From DASYRM01 sp036004405 (GTDB lineage: Bacteria; Acidobacteriota; Vicinamibacteria; Vicinamibacterales; UBA2999): a DNA stretch of 64,000 bases. Positions 15,326 to 22,689 of this stretch are shown one piece after another (positions within the stretch are counted from its first letter, which is position 1; each line of letters begins with the position of its first letter). Under the pieces are notes generated by a model, which had not been told where the DNA came from, ran no database searches, and saw only the letters and a list, made by a program, of their open reading frames with translations. A program made the translations under genes and the position numbers. Location: positions 31,264-95,263 of the forward strand of contig DASYRM010000062.1 in NCBI GenBank assembly GCA_036004405.1, read 5' to 3'.

Positions 15326-15645
15326 GCCTGACCTCCGACCACGGCGTGAACCGCGCGCGCAAACTCCACCCACTCGTCGTGACGGGCGGCCAGCGCCCGA
15401 TGGCCTTTGGTGGTGAGCTGGTACACGCGCCGGCGGCGGCCGTTGACCTCCGACCAACGGCTTTCCAGCAGCGAGGCCCGTTCGAGCCGGTGCAACGCCG
15501 GATACAGCGTGCCCTCCGGCAGGTCGAAGGTGCCACTGCTTCGTGCGCGCAGCTTTTCCGCAATGGCGTAGCCGTGGGCGGGCCCGGGCTGCACGGCCGA
15601 CAGCAGCAGCAGGTCCAGATGGCCTTTGAGCGTCTCGGCGTTCAT
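15322..15645 (-). CDS. PadR family transcriptional regulator
   Basis: Second PadR repressor of the window, 107 residues. Core: DLLLLSAVQPGPAHGYAIAE, the recognition segment FDLPEGTLYPALHRLERASL and wing GRRRRVYQLTTKGHRAL. It lacks the long second dimerisation domain of phenolic-acid PadR (PadR-s1 type). It heads an operon with the Wzz-like protein (ATGA overlap), so by analogy with PadR-permease pairs it likely represses its own operon in response to a signal that may involve the helical prefix of its partner. A perfect TTGACA box and an inverted repeat lie just upstream. Confidence 0.92.
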   Translation of the reverse strand: MNAETLKGHLDLLLLSAVQPGPAHGYAIAEKLRARSSGTFDLPEGTLYPALHRLERASLLESRWSEVNGRRRRVYQLTTKGHRALAARHDEWVEFARAVHAVVGGQA

Positions 15646-15654
15646 TCCATCGTT

Positions 15655-15683
15655 ATGCTATACATCGTTACGCGATGTGTCAA
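15655..15683 (-). promoter_or_regulatory. Promoter and candidate operator of the second PadR operon
   Basis: On the minus strand a consensus TTGACA (15683-15678) is followed after 17 bp by TAGCAT (15660-15655), placing the start of transcription within a few bases of the ATG at 15645. An inverted repeat ACATCG-N5-CGATGT (15662-15678) fills the spacer, a position where a bound repressor would block polymerase. Its sequence differs from the ACAGATA sites of the first PadR gene. Confidence 0.65.
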
Positions 15684-15750
15684 GCGCAGCGGCCAAGGCC
15701 CGAGCACGTCGGCACCGCCTCAACGTTCTGGCCTGAGCCGCTCGGGCGAG

Positions 15751-16308
15751 TCAGCCCTGCTGACCGCTGATGATCCGCAGATAGGCCCGCCACGGTCCGA
15801 CGTCCTCGCTGTATTGCCGCCCGAGCACCCGGGAGACCTGCATCACGTGGTCGAGGTCGTGCGCGACCCACGTGGCGAGCAGCTGCCGCATCGTCACCCC
15901 ACCAAACGCCGGATGCCGGCCGGCCCGATCGAGATCGGCGTCGCTCAACCGGAGCTCCGCCAGCGCGCGCAGGTTCTCGCGTCGCAACGACGCGAACTGC
16001 TCGAGCCGCGCCTCCAACGTGTGCGGCTGCGTCGCCTCGAACTGCGCTTCCCGATTGAACTTCTCGAACGTCCGGCTCTCGCCATGTTCCAGGATGATCT
16101 TCACGCGCGGCATCCAGTCGGTTTCTTCGCCGTGAATCAGGTGGCCGATGACGTCGAACGGACTCCACGTGTTCGGGCCCTCGTTGGCGCTCGTCCACCA
16201 CGCCGGCAGACCGCGCAACAGCGCATCGAGCGTGGCGGGTGTGCGCGTGAGCAGCGCCACGGCGTCGGCGAGCGCGAACGAGGGTTGCAGGCGGCTGAGC
16301 TCTGTCAT
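15751..16308 (-). CDS. DinB family protein
   Basis: Four-helix-bundle protein of 185 residues of the DinB/YfiT superfamily. These are metal-binding proteins, some of which are thiol- (mycothiol, bacillithiol) transferases, while many have no known activity. The metal-binding histidine triad is visible: His56 in DVIGHLIHGE and His150 and His154 in WVAHDLDHVMQVSR, together with the family-typical WSPFDVIGHL and ILEHGESRTF. The start ATG is only 18 bp from the divergent small gene on the plus strand, so regulatory sequence must be inside or shared. No partner gene suggests a substrate. Confidence 0.88.
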   Translation of the reverse strand: MTELSRLQPSFALADAVALLTRTPATLDALLRGLPAWWTSANEGPNTWSPFDVIGHLIHGEETDWMPRVKIILEHGESRTFEKFNREAQFEATQPHTLEARLEQFASLRRENLRALAELRLSDADLDRAGRHPAFGGVTMRQLLATWVAHDLDHVMQVSRVLGRQYSEDVGPWRAYLRIISGQQG

Positions 16309-16325
16309 GTCGTTATCATGAGCCG

Positions 16326-16472
16326 ATGGAGCCCGTAGGTCCATTCGATCGCCAGCTCCGCTTTGCGATTGCCCACAAGCGGCTGATCGAAGTGCGCTAC
16401 GACGGGCGTCTCCGCGTCGCGGAGCCCCACGACTACGGTGTGAAGAACGAGCTCTACGCGCGAGTCGGCTAG
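16326..16472 (+). CDS. Short protein resembling the N-terminal half of a WYL-like family; probably truncated
   Basis: The 48-residue frame reads LRFAIAHKRLIEVRYDG, then RLRVAEPHDYGVKN, then a brief unrelated tail. The first part fits the opening strand-helix unit of small WYL-like proteins, in which an alpha helix precedes a Y-x-G-R strand. Known members of this type are about twice as long, so this copy seems to have lost its second half. It starts 18 bp from the divergent DinB gene, and its TAG shares the palindrome CTAG with the stop of the convergent small gene. It may still be expressed. Function unknown. Confidence 0.45.
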   Translation: MEPVGPFDRQLRFAIAHKRLIEVRYDGRLRVAEPHDYGVKNELYARVG

Positions 16473-16672
16473 TCCTCGTCGATCGGATTGATCGGCAACG
16501 CATCCGCGCCGTCGGCAGCCTTGTCATAGCCGCGGTTGTGCGGTGCCTGCTCACCCTGTTGTTCAGCACGCTGGTCGCGATCGTTGGAATGCCGGATACG
16601 CCGGCGCTCCTCGTCGCTTTCCTGCAGAGGCATCGGCACCACGTTGACGTCGTCGGGCTTCCGGGTGGTCAT
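16469..16672 (-). CDS. Small charged hypothetical protein
   Basis: Hydrophilic protein of 67 residues, rich in Asp, Glu, Arg and Gln (QESDEERRRIRHSNDRDQ), with no hydrophobic segment, hence cytosolic and probably disordered. No family is recognised. It is supported by a clean ATG, by fitting exactly between neighbours, and by ending in a CTAG shared with the convergent frame. About 138 bp separate it from the HAD gene; within that gap a minus-strand frame of about 31 codons ending near 16700 (SSDGILAMGMTNEQRYVP) looks like a leftover C-terminus. Confidence 0.5.
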   Translation of the reverse strand: MTTRKPDDVNVVPMPLQESDEERRRIRHSNDRDQRAEQQGEQAPHNRGYDKAADGADALPINPIDED

Positions 16673-16810
16673 GATTGGTCTCCGCTTGCCGGGAATCCTA
16701 GGGCACGTAGCGCTGCTCGTTGGTCATGCCCATGGCGAGAATGCCGTCGGACGACAGCGCCACCGTCCAGCGTCCGGACGTCCGCGGTTCCAGTCACGCG
16801 ACGGAGCCTA

Positions 16811-17506
16811 TCACCCGTGTTGCCAATACGCGAGCAGGCCGGCGGGATCGTCGAAGATGCCGACGGCGCCCCCAAGATTTGCATCGGACCAGTGGCCGCC
16901 GCAGCGAAGGGCAATCGCGCGGACGCCGGCGCGACTCGCGGCCTCCAGGTCGTACGGGGTGTCTCCGATCATCGCGGTCTGCTCCGGTGACGAGCTCGTC
17001 CGATGCAATGCCGCGACCACGATGTCGGGGTCGGGCTTCGAGCGGTCGGCGTCGTCGCTCGACGTCCGCCCAGGAATCAGTTCGCGAACGCCCGCCTGTT
17101 GAAGCAACGCGTCCATCTCGTCGTCGTCGGCGGACGTCGCGATTACGATCTCCTTGTGCTGCTGCCGGAGGTAACTGACCAGTTCACGCGCGCCCGGCGT
17201 CGGCTGCAGCCGGGGTAGCCGCTGCGTGAACAGTTCTTTCTTCCGTTGGACCACGGCACGGGCCCGGGACGAGCCTTCTTCGAGACCGACCATCGGGAGG
17301 AGCTTGTCGCTTCCCATGCCAACGAGCGGGCGGATGTGAGGCGCGTCACGCGCGACACCGTGCTCGCTGAGCGCCTGTGCCCAGCTGTCCGCGTGCGCGG
17401 CGTTGCTGTCGATCAGCGTGCCGTCCACGTCGAAGAGCACCGCCGACAGGCCGGCAAGACTGAGCCACATGCGGAGGGGCGGTGCAAAGGGCGATCCGTG
17501 GCGCAT
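16811..17506 (-). CDS. HAD superfamily hydrolase, phosphoglycolate-phosphatase-like
   Basis: Cytosolic phosphatase of 231 residues. All four HAD motifs are present: motif I VLFDVDGTLID with nucleophile Asp and acid-base Asp, motif II ATSADD, motif III Lys in RSKPDPDIV, and motif IV GDTPYDLEAA. The inserted four-helix cap (about 30-95) makes it subclass I, as in Gph, beta-phosphoglucomutase and related enzymes. Substrate cannot be assigned. The start at 17506 has GGAG five bases upstream; an internal ATG at 17470 would give a more typical N-terminus (MWLSLAGLSAVLFDVDGT). It is divergent from the DNA ligase with only 11 bp between starts. Confidence 0.9.
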   Translation of the reverse strand: MRHGSPFAPPLRMWLSLAGLSAVLFDVDGTLIDSNAAHADSWAQALSEHGVARDAPHIRPLVGMGSDKLLPMVGLEEGSSRARAVVQRKKELFTQRLPRLQPTPGARELVSYLRQQHKEIVIATSADDDEMDALLQQAGVRELIPGRTSSDDADRSKPDPDIVVAALHRTSSSPEQTAMIGDTPYDLEAASRAGVRAIALRCGGHWSDANLGGAVGIFDDPAGLLAYWQHG

Positions 17507-17517
17507 ACACTCCGCGA

Positions 17518-18489
17518 ATGCCCGCGCGCGTGAAGGCCCGGTTCGTCCCGCCGATGCTGCTGCTGAAAACCGAGGAGCTACCCGACGACCGGGCCCGCTG
17601 GCTCTACGAGCTGAAGCTGGACGGCTACCGCGCCATCGCGTTCAAGTCGGACGGCCGCCTGCACCTGCGCTCACGCAACGACAACGATTTCACCCGGCGC
17701 TATGCCGCCGTCGTCCGCGGGCTCGAGAAGCTGCCGGCCGACACCGTCGTGGACGGCGAAATCGTGGCGTTCGACGAAGAGGGCCGGCCGTCGTTCAACC
17801 TGCTCCAGAACTACGACGGTGCCGGGGCCACTCCGCTCGGCTACTTCGTGTTCGACGTGCTGGTCCTCGAGGGACGGGATGTCACCAGGGAACCGCTGAC
17901 CACGCGCCAGGCGCTTCTCGAGCAAAAGGTGCTCCCGCATCTTGCCGAGCCGGTGCGCTACGTGGCGCCGCTCGAGGGCAGCCTGCAGACGCTGGTGCAC
18001 TCGGTGAAGGCGCACGGCTTCGAAGGGCTCGTCGCCAAGCGTCGGGACAGCCGCTACGAGTCCGGCGAGCGCTCGGGCGCCTGGCGGAAGATGCGCGTCA
18101 ATCGGGGGCAGGAGTTCGTGATCGGCGGCTACACGCCGGGCACGCGCTCGTTCGACGCGCTCGTGATCGGCTACTACCAGGACGGGCAGCTGCTCTACGC
18201 CGCGCGCACACGCAACGGCTTCACGCCGGCGCTGCGGGCGCAGGTGGCAAGAAAGTTCAAGGGGCTCGAGACGGACGTATGCCCGTTTGCAAACCTGCCG
18301 GAGAAGAAGGGCGGTCGCTGGGGCGAGGGGCTGACTGCGAAAAAGATGGCCGAGTGCCGGTGGCTGAAGCCGGTGCTGGTGGGGCAGTTCGAGTTCCTGG
18401 AATGGACGGCCGACGATCACCTGCGCCACACCCGCTTCGTGGCCCTTCGTGATGACAAGGACCCGAAGCGGGTGCAGCGCGAAACGTAG
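17518..18489 (+). CDS. ATP-dependent DNA ligase (LigD ligase-domain type)
   Basis: Stand-alone ATP-dependent ligase of 323 residues, the size of the ligase module of LigD or of LigC. Motif I is YELKLDGYRA with adenylated Lys33; motif Ia LRSRNDNDF, motif III FFVFDVL-like (YFVFDVLVLEG), motif IV HGFEGLVAKR and motif V AWRKMRVNRGQEFVIGGYTPG-like follow in order, then the C-terminal OB domain with RHTRFVALRDDKDP. Such ligases serve non-homologous end joining or stationary-phase repair; neither Ku nor the polymerase and nuclease modules are in this window. The chosen ATG begins with basic residues just before MLL; an in-frame ATG 36 bp upstream is possible. Confidence 0.92.
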   Translation: MPARVKARFVPPMLLLKTEELPDDRARWLYELKLDGYRAIAFKSDGRLHLRSRNDNDFTRRYAAVVRGLEKLPADTVVDGEIVAFDEEGRPSFNLLQNYDGAGATPLGYFVFDVLVLEGRDVTREPLTTRQALLEQKVLPHLAEPVRYVAPLEGSLQTLVHSVKAHGFEGLVAKRRDSRYESGERSGAWRKMRVNRGQEFVIGGYTPGTRSFDALVIGYYQDGQLLYAARTRNGFTPALRAQVARKFKGLETDVCPFANLPEKKGGRWGEGLTAKKMAECRWLKPVLVGQFEFLEWTADDHLRHTRFVALRDDKDPKRVQRET

Positions 18490-18545
18490 GGGCCGCCTTC
18501 AGGCGGCCCGTTGGACGACGGGCCACCTAAAGGTGGCCCCCACGA
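18485..18545. repeat. Pair of inverted REP-like hairpins (GTAG and GTGG heads)
   Basis: Hairpin A (18490-18509) has an 8-bp perfect stem, GGGCCGCC / GGCGGCCC, with TTCA loop, and is preceded by GTAG (18486-18489, the last three bases being the ligase stop). Hairpin B (18520-18539) has a 9-bp perfect stem, GGGCCACCT / AGGTGGCCC, and in the reverse orientation is preceded by GTGG. The two face each other like a BIME unit. Hairpin A recurs identically at 46360-46379. The element lies between convergent genes and can also terminate transcription. Confidence 0.7.
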
Positions 18546-18547
18546 CG

Positions 18548-21500
18548 CTAGAAGTCGATCTGCGCGCCCACTTTCACGAAGCGCGGGGTCAGCACCGACG
18601 TCGGCGCCAGCCAGGCCCCCGCTCCGGCCGTCACCGCCGGGTTGAAGGTCTGGTTGTAGGTCAGGATCGCGTCGGAGTTCGTCGCGTTGATGAGATCGAT
18701 GCCGACGTTGTAGCGCGCGCGGCCGAACCGCAGGATCTTGGCGAAGCGCAGATCCAGCGCGTTGACGCGGTCGCCCCAGCGTTCGCCCGGCTTCACCAGC
18801 GCGATCGGCACGGTAGTGCCGGTCACTGCCGCCGGACGGCCAAGCGCCTGCGTCACCGTGGCCACCGGCGCGTTCCACGTGGCCGTCAGCACGCCGCCCT
18901 GATCGCTGCGCAGCGTGCCGCTCACCAGCACGTCGACCTTCGGGATCGTGTAGCTGCCGAGCGCTGTCGCCTTGGTGATGAACCCGGGATCGGCATGGCA
19001 GTTCGGGTTGCCGACGTTCGTCGCCGGGCTCACGCCGGCGAGCGTTGTCAGCTCGGGCACCAGCGCGCGCACCGCGCAGTTGTCCTGGACGGTCTTGCCG
19101 CTGTTGATGCCACCCTGGAACTGCACGCCGCGGCCGAGCCGTGCGCTGACGTTGACCAGGAAGCCGTTGTACTTCTGATACTGGTCGCCGATGTCATCGG
19201 CCAGCGTGATGTTGTTGCTGGTCTGCCCGAACTTCTCCGGCACGACGTTGTAGAGACCGCTGACGACGTAGCCGCCGCCGCCCGGCAGGCGGGAATCCGC
19301 CGGCGCCGTCACGCTGTAGGACGTGAAGTCGGTCGCCGCGACCGCCAGGTTGTCGGTAATCGTGAAGTTGTTCAGCCAGCGGCGGAAGTAGCCGGCCTCC
19401 ACCGACACGCGCGGCAGCAGCTGCTGCTGCACCGAGACGCCCCACTGCCAGTCGTTCGAGCGCACGCCCCAGCCGCCCAGAATCTTCGGGTCGATGTTGG
19501 CGGTGGTCTGCGCCGTCGTTCCGAATGTGCCCGAGTTCATCGCGCCGCAGAAATCGCCGCCGGCCGCGATGTTGTTCTGGGCCAGCGGGCTCCGCAGGTC
19601 GCATTCGGGGATGTAGTTGCCGTTGTCGGTCCACGTGCGTGTGGTCGTAGTGGCGATGCGGGTGATCGGGTTCGACAGGTTGTAGTTGTTGTTGTTGCTC
19701 GTCGGCTCGAGATACTTGCCGACGTTCACCTTGAGCGCCGTCTTGCCGTTGCCGAACACGTCATACGCCACACCGCCGCGAGGAGAGATGTCCTTGTAGG
19801 CGTTGACGCCCGGCGTCTCCGGGAACACGATGCGGTTGGGCAGGAAGTTCGTCGGCCCCAGCGTCTGCTCGGGCGAGAAGCTCCAGTTGCGGTCGAAGCG
19901 CAGCGCGCCCTGCAGAGTCATGCGGCCGCGCGTCCACTGATCCTGCACGTAGAGCGACATGTTCCGTGTGCGGTAGCTGATCGTGTAGGGCAGCAGGCTC
20001 TGCGTGAGCTGCGTCGGCTGCCCGTTGTTGACGGTGAAGGCCAGGTTCTGATCGTTGGTGAAGCTCTGGAGGTCCGACACCAGCGACACGCCGCCGTACC
20101 CGACCTTGAGGCTGTGTGCGCCGGTCACGTACGCCATCGAGGCGCGCCAGGTGTACTGCGCGTCCCAGCTGTCGGACCAGTTGGCGGAGCGGTAGGTCAG
20201 GTTCGGGATGCCGCCGTTGGCGGCACAGCCGGCGGCGCCCGCGCACTGCTCGGTCATGCGCGCCAGCGCGCGCGTCTTGTTCCCGGGCGCTTCATACGGA
20301 CCGAACGGCGCCTGGTAGAGGCCCACGCCGGCTTCGAAGAGCATGCGGTTGGTGGCCGTCTCGGACCATGTGATCTGCCTGACGCGCGGGTGCGCGTTGA
20401 GGTAGCCGCCGATCTCGGGCGAGGTCGTCGAGCTCAGCCCGCCCAGGCCGAGCGGGCCGTATACCGAGCCCGATTCGGGCTGATTGCGGCAGCCGTCTTC
20501 ATCCTGGCTGAAGGTCGACCCGTTGCAGGGGTGCTGCTCGTCCCAGTGGACGTTGATCTTGTCCTTGCGCGTGGCCTGGGCGGTGATGCGCACGGTGTAA
20601 AGACGCCAGCTCTCGGCGCCACGCACTTCACGCGTCTTGTCGGGCGCGTAGAGGAACTTCGTGGGGTCGCTGGCGTTCAGGTTGGGATAGACGCCGGGAA
20701 TCGTGCGGTGCTGCCCCTCGTCGCGCGCGGCGACGCGATACCACAGTCGATCCCTGATGATCGGGCCGCCCATGCCGAAGGTGAAATCCCACTGCTTGAG
20801 GAGCTTCCCCGGCGTGGTGAGCCCGAGCCCCTTCAGGCGATCGGTGTAGTTGCTCCCCACCATGCCCCCGCCGACGCCGGACAGATAGGCGTTGCCGGCA
20901 ATCGTGTTGCCGCCGCTCTTCGGGATGATGCTGAGCGTGGGTCCGCCCACCTCCGCTTCGCCGAGGCCACCGGACGTCGTCGTCACCACTTCCTGCGCGT
21001 TCGAGATGTCGGCCACGTAGGTGGACACGCCGCTGCCGCCGAGGCCGGCGCCGGTGTTGAGCCCGTCCACCTGCATGCGCCCTTCGTTGTTGCGCCCGCC
21101 GGCGCCGCCAAACACCGTCATCTGCGGCGTCACCTGCACATCGGCCGGACTGCCGCCGATCGTGACGATGCCGGGAATGAGGAGCGCGGTGGCTGCCCAC
21201 GATCGCGCCGTCGGAATCGACGTGAGGACCTCGCTGCCGATGGTCGTCTGCCGTCGGATGCTCTGCACGTCGACGATCGGCGTCACCCCCGACACGGTGA
21301 TCGTTTCGGTGACGCCGCCCACCGACATCTCGGCGTCGATCTGTGCCGTGAACGCGCCGGTCAGCTCGATCCCTTCGCGCTTCACCTGGTTGAAACCGGG
21401 CAGCTGGAAGGTGAGCGTGTAGGTGCCTGGGGGCAGGCCGACGATGCGGAACAGGCCGCGGTCGTCTGTGACGGTCGTGCGGACCTTCTCGATGAGCACG

Positions 21501-21646
21501 GGGCTCGCGGCTTCGACAGTGACTCCGGGCAGCGTGGCGCCGGATGCGTCCTTCGCCGAACCGGCGATGGAGGCCTGCGCGAACGCGGCGGCAGGCAGAA
21601 GGGTCGCGAATGCTACGAGGAGCACGCCCCGCAGGAAGGTGCGCAT
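18548..21646 (-). CDS. TonB-dependent receptor with carboxypeptidase-regulatory-like domain (Oar-like)
   Basis: Outer-membrane protein of 1032 residues. Signal peptide about 1-23; then a carboxypeptidase regulatory-like Ig fold (SIAGSAKDASGATLPGVTVE, RGLFRIVGLPPGTYTLTFQLPGF), the TonB plug (TVFGGAGGRNNEGRMQVDGL, VVTTTSGGLGEAEVGGP, LSIIPKSGGNTIAGNAYLSG) and a large beta barrel ending in an aromatic residue (VGAQIDF), as needed for BAM insertion. Proteins of this type are abundant in Acidobacteriota and import or bind large substrates, often oligosaccharides or peptides. No dedicated transporter is adjacent. The gene ends 8 bp from a REP-like hairpin and has a striking inverted repeat in its leader. 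Confidence 0.93.
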   Translation of the reverse strand: MRTFLRGVLLVAFATLLPAAAFAQASIAGSAKDASGATLPGVTVEAASPVLIEKVRTTVTDDRGLFRIVGLPPGTYTLTFQLPGFNQVKREGIELTGAFTAQIDAEMSVGGVTETITVSGVTPIVDVQSIRRQTTIGSEVLTSIPTARSWAATALLIPGIVTIGGSPADVQVTPQMTVFGGAGGRNNEGRMQVDGLNTGAGLGGSGVSTYVADISNAQEVVTTTSGGLGEAEVGGPTLSIIPKSGGNTIAGNAYLSGVGGGMVGSNYTDRLKGLGLTTPGKLLKQWDFTFGMGGPIIRDRLWYRVAARDEGQHRTIPGVYPNLNASDPTKFLYAPDKTREVRGAESWRLYTVRITAQATRKDKINVHWDEQHPCNGSTFSQDEDGCRNQPESGSVYGPLGLGGLSSTTSPEIGGYLNAHPRVRQITWSETATNRMLFEAGVGLYQAPFGPYEAPGNKTRALARMTEQCAGAAGCAANGGIPNLTYRSANWSDSWDAQYTWRASMAYVTGAHSLKVGYGGVSLVSDLQSFTNDQNLAFTVNNGQPTQLTQSLLPYTISYRTRNMSLYVQDQWTRGRMTLQGALRFDRNWSFSPEQTLGPTNFLPNRIVFPETPGVNAYKDISPRGGVAYDVFGNGKTALKVNVGKYLEPTSNNNNYNLSNPITRIATTTTRTWTDNGNYIPECDLRSPLAQNNIAAGGDFCGAMNSGTFGTTAQTTANIDPKILGGWGVRSNDWQWGVSVQQQLLPRVSVEAGYFRRWLNNFTITDNLAVAATDFTSYSVTAPADSRLPGGGGYVVSGLYNVVPEKFGQTSNNITLADDIGDQYQKYNGFLVNVSARLGRGVQFQGGINSGKTVQDNCAVRALVPELTTLAGVSPATNVGNPNCHADPGFITKATALGSYTIPKVDVLVSGTLRSDQGGVLTATWNAPVATVTQALGRPAAVTGTTVPIALVKPGERWGDRVNALDLRFAKILRFGRARYNVGIDLINATNSDAILTYNQTFNPAVTAGAGAWLAPTSVLTPRFVKVGAQIDF

Positions 21647-21680
21647 TGATACCGCCTCCAGTCAGAGTTCTGAACTTTTT

Positions 21681-21710
21681 CGCAGTGCGGAGACGGGTCT
21701 CCGCACTGCG
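21681..21710 (-). promoter_or_regulatory. Perfect 14-bp-arm inverted repeat upstream of TonB receptor
   Basis: CGCAGTGCGGAGAC (21681-21694) is followed by GG and its exact complement (21697-21710). It lies 34 bp before the receptor start. On the minus strand TATAGG (21728-21723) could be a -10 box placing the repeat at the 5' end of the mRNA, as a leader hairpin; alternatively it is a protein operator. It lacks a U-tract in either direction, so it is not a standard terminator. Confidence 0.55.
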
Positions 21711-21747
21711 TGGGCGGTAGCCTATACCAAATAGCTATAGATCAGAC

Positions 21748-22197
21748 TCAGGCCGAGGCGCGGCGCCGGCGCGTGCGCACTGCTTTCTGCGCGGCGCGCT
21801 TGCGCGCGGCCGCGGGCCGGCGGCGTGCCGCCGCCGTCGCCTGGCGCGACAGCGCCTTGGTCGACACCGTGTTGTGCGGCTCCCGCTGGAGCTTTCGTCT
21901 CATCGCGCGTGACCGCCGAGCCGACGGCTTGCGATGGCTGGCGCCGGCCCGGCTGGCCGAGGCGGCGCTGCGCTTGGTGGACTCCTTTGCACTCGCCGGA
22001 GGCGGCGGCAGCTTGACGCCGGCGCGGCGTGCCTTCGACAGCCCAATCGCGATCGCCTGCTTGGTGGACCGGGCGCCGTGCTTGCCTTCGAGGACGTGCT
22101 CGATCTCCTCGTGAACAAATTCGCCGGCCTGCGTCGTCGGCGCCTTCCCCGCACGCTTGTCGGCGCGGGCTTTCTTCAGCGTGCTCTTCTCAGGCAT
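21748..22197 (-). CDS. DUF6496-like basic, H1-like protein
   Basis: Protein of 149 residues. The N-terminal part (about 1-65) has the conserved run AGEFVHEEIEHVLEGKHGAR followed by STKQAIAIGLSKARRAGVKL, recognisable as the DUF6496 family. The rest is Ala/Arg/Lys-rich low-complexity sequence (RRKLQREPHN, AAARRRPAAARKRAAQKAVR) like the C-terminal tail of histone H1. That composition points to nucleic-acid binding, though no activity is established. It lies upstream of the TonB receptor on the same strand, with a 101-bp gap containing a possible receptor promoter, so the two are probably separate units. Confidence 0.8.
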   Translation of the reverse strand: MPEKSTLKKARADKRAGKAPTTQAGEFVHEEIEHVLEGKHGARSTKQAIAIGLSKARRAGVKLPPPPASAKESTKRSAASASRAGASHRKPSARRSRAMRRKLQREPHNTVSTKALSRQATAAARRRPAAARKRAAQKAVRTRRRRASA

Positions 22198-22336
22198 GGC
22201 TCATGACCCCTCGTTAGCTGAACCTGGGAATAAGGGGGACTAGCGAATGAGAAGCAATCGGTGCGCCGACGACAACGGCTCGGCCTCATTCGTGCATCAG
22301 ATTGCGCCAACGCGGATCTCGAATGGAGGATCTGAC

Positions 22337-22645
22337 ATGAAGCGACTCATCGCGAGAAGCCTGATGCTCATGCTCTGCGCCGGCGTGGCCTATCCGGCCG
22401 CGGCGCAGACCGGGGCCAAGGACGAAGCCAAGAAGGCTGGCGAGCAGACCAAGGAAGCGGGTAAGGACGCGGGCAGTGCAGCGAAGCACGCCGGCAAGGC
22501 CACCGTGAAGGCCACGAAGAAGGGCGCGAAGGGCGTGAAGAACGCCGTCACCGGCGACATCACCGCGGTGTGCAACGACGGCAAAGAGCACAGCGGCGAC
22601 AACCCGGCCGACGCGTGCAAGGACCACGGCGGCACGAAGAAGTAG
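22337..22645 (+). CDS. Small exported protein with DUF3761-like C-terminus
   Basis: Exported protein of 102 residues. Signal peptide about 1-23 (LMLMLCAGVAYPAAAQ). The middle is Lys/Ala/Gly-rich and helical (KDEAKKAGEQTKEAGKDAG, KHAGKATVKATKKGAKGVK), resembling amphipathic LEA- or apolipoprotein-like repeats. The C-terminus AVCNDGKEHSG ... ACKDHGG matches the two-cysteine pattern of DUF3761, likely a disulfide-bonded miniature domain. A strong GGAGG ribosome-binding site eight bases before the ATG decides the start; the frame is open further upstream. It is convergent with the kinase-like lipoprotein gene. Confidence 0.8.
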   Translation: MKRLIARSLMLMLCAGVAYPAAAQTGAKDEAKKAGEQTKEAGKDAGSAAKHAGKATVKATKKGAKGVKNAVTGDITAVCNDGKEHSGDNPADACKDHGGTKK

Positions 22646-22651
22646 AGCCCG

Positions 22652-22689
22652 CGGGCTCGCGCTAGGCCGGCCCTGCCAGCGCGAGCCCG
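22652..22689. terminator. Long-stem hairpin between convergent genes
   Basis: Perfect 12-bp stem CGGGCTCGCGCT / AGCGCGAGCCCG with a 14-bp GC-rich loop starts 6 bp after the stop of the small exported protein and includes the last codons of the convergent lipoprotein gene. No U-tract; a bidirectional intrinsic-like or structure-assisted terminator is likely. Confidence 0.5.

Noticed and set aside
17518..18489. Ligase as part of a full NHEJ locus
   Set aside because: Neither Ku nor polymerase or nuclease LigD modules are next to it.
18449..21649. Very long plus-strand open frame opposite the first TonB receptor
   Set aside because: It is a mirror of the receptor gene: rich in Arg, His and Val, without domains, and the receptor reads cleanly on the minus strand.
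21681..21710. Inverted repeat as a terminator
   Set aside because: There is TTTTT on the wrong side for the plus strand and A-rich sequence after it on the minus strand; a regulatory role fits better.
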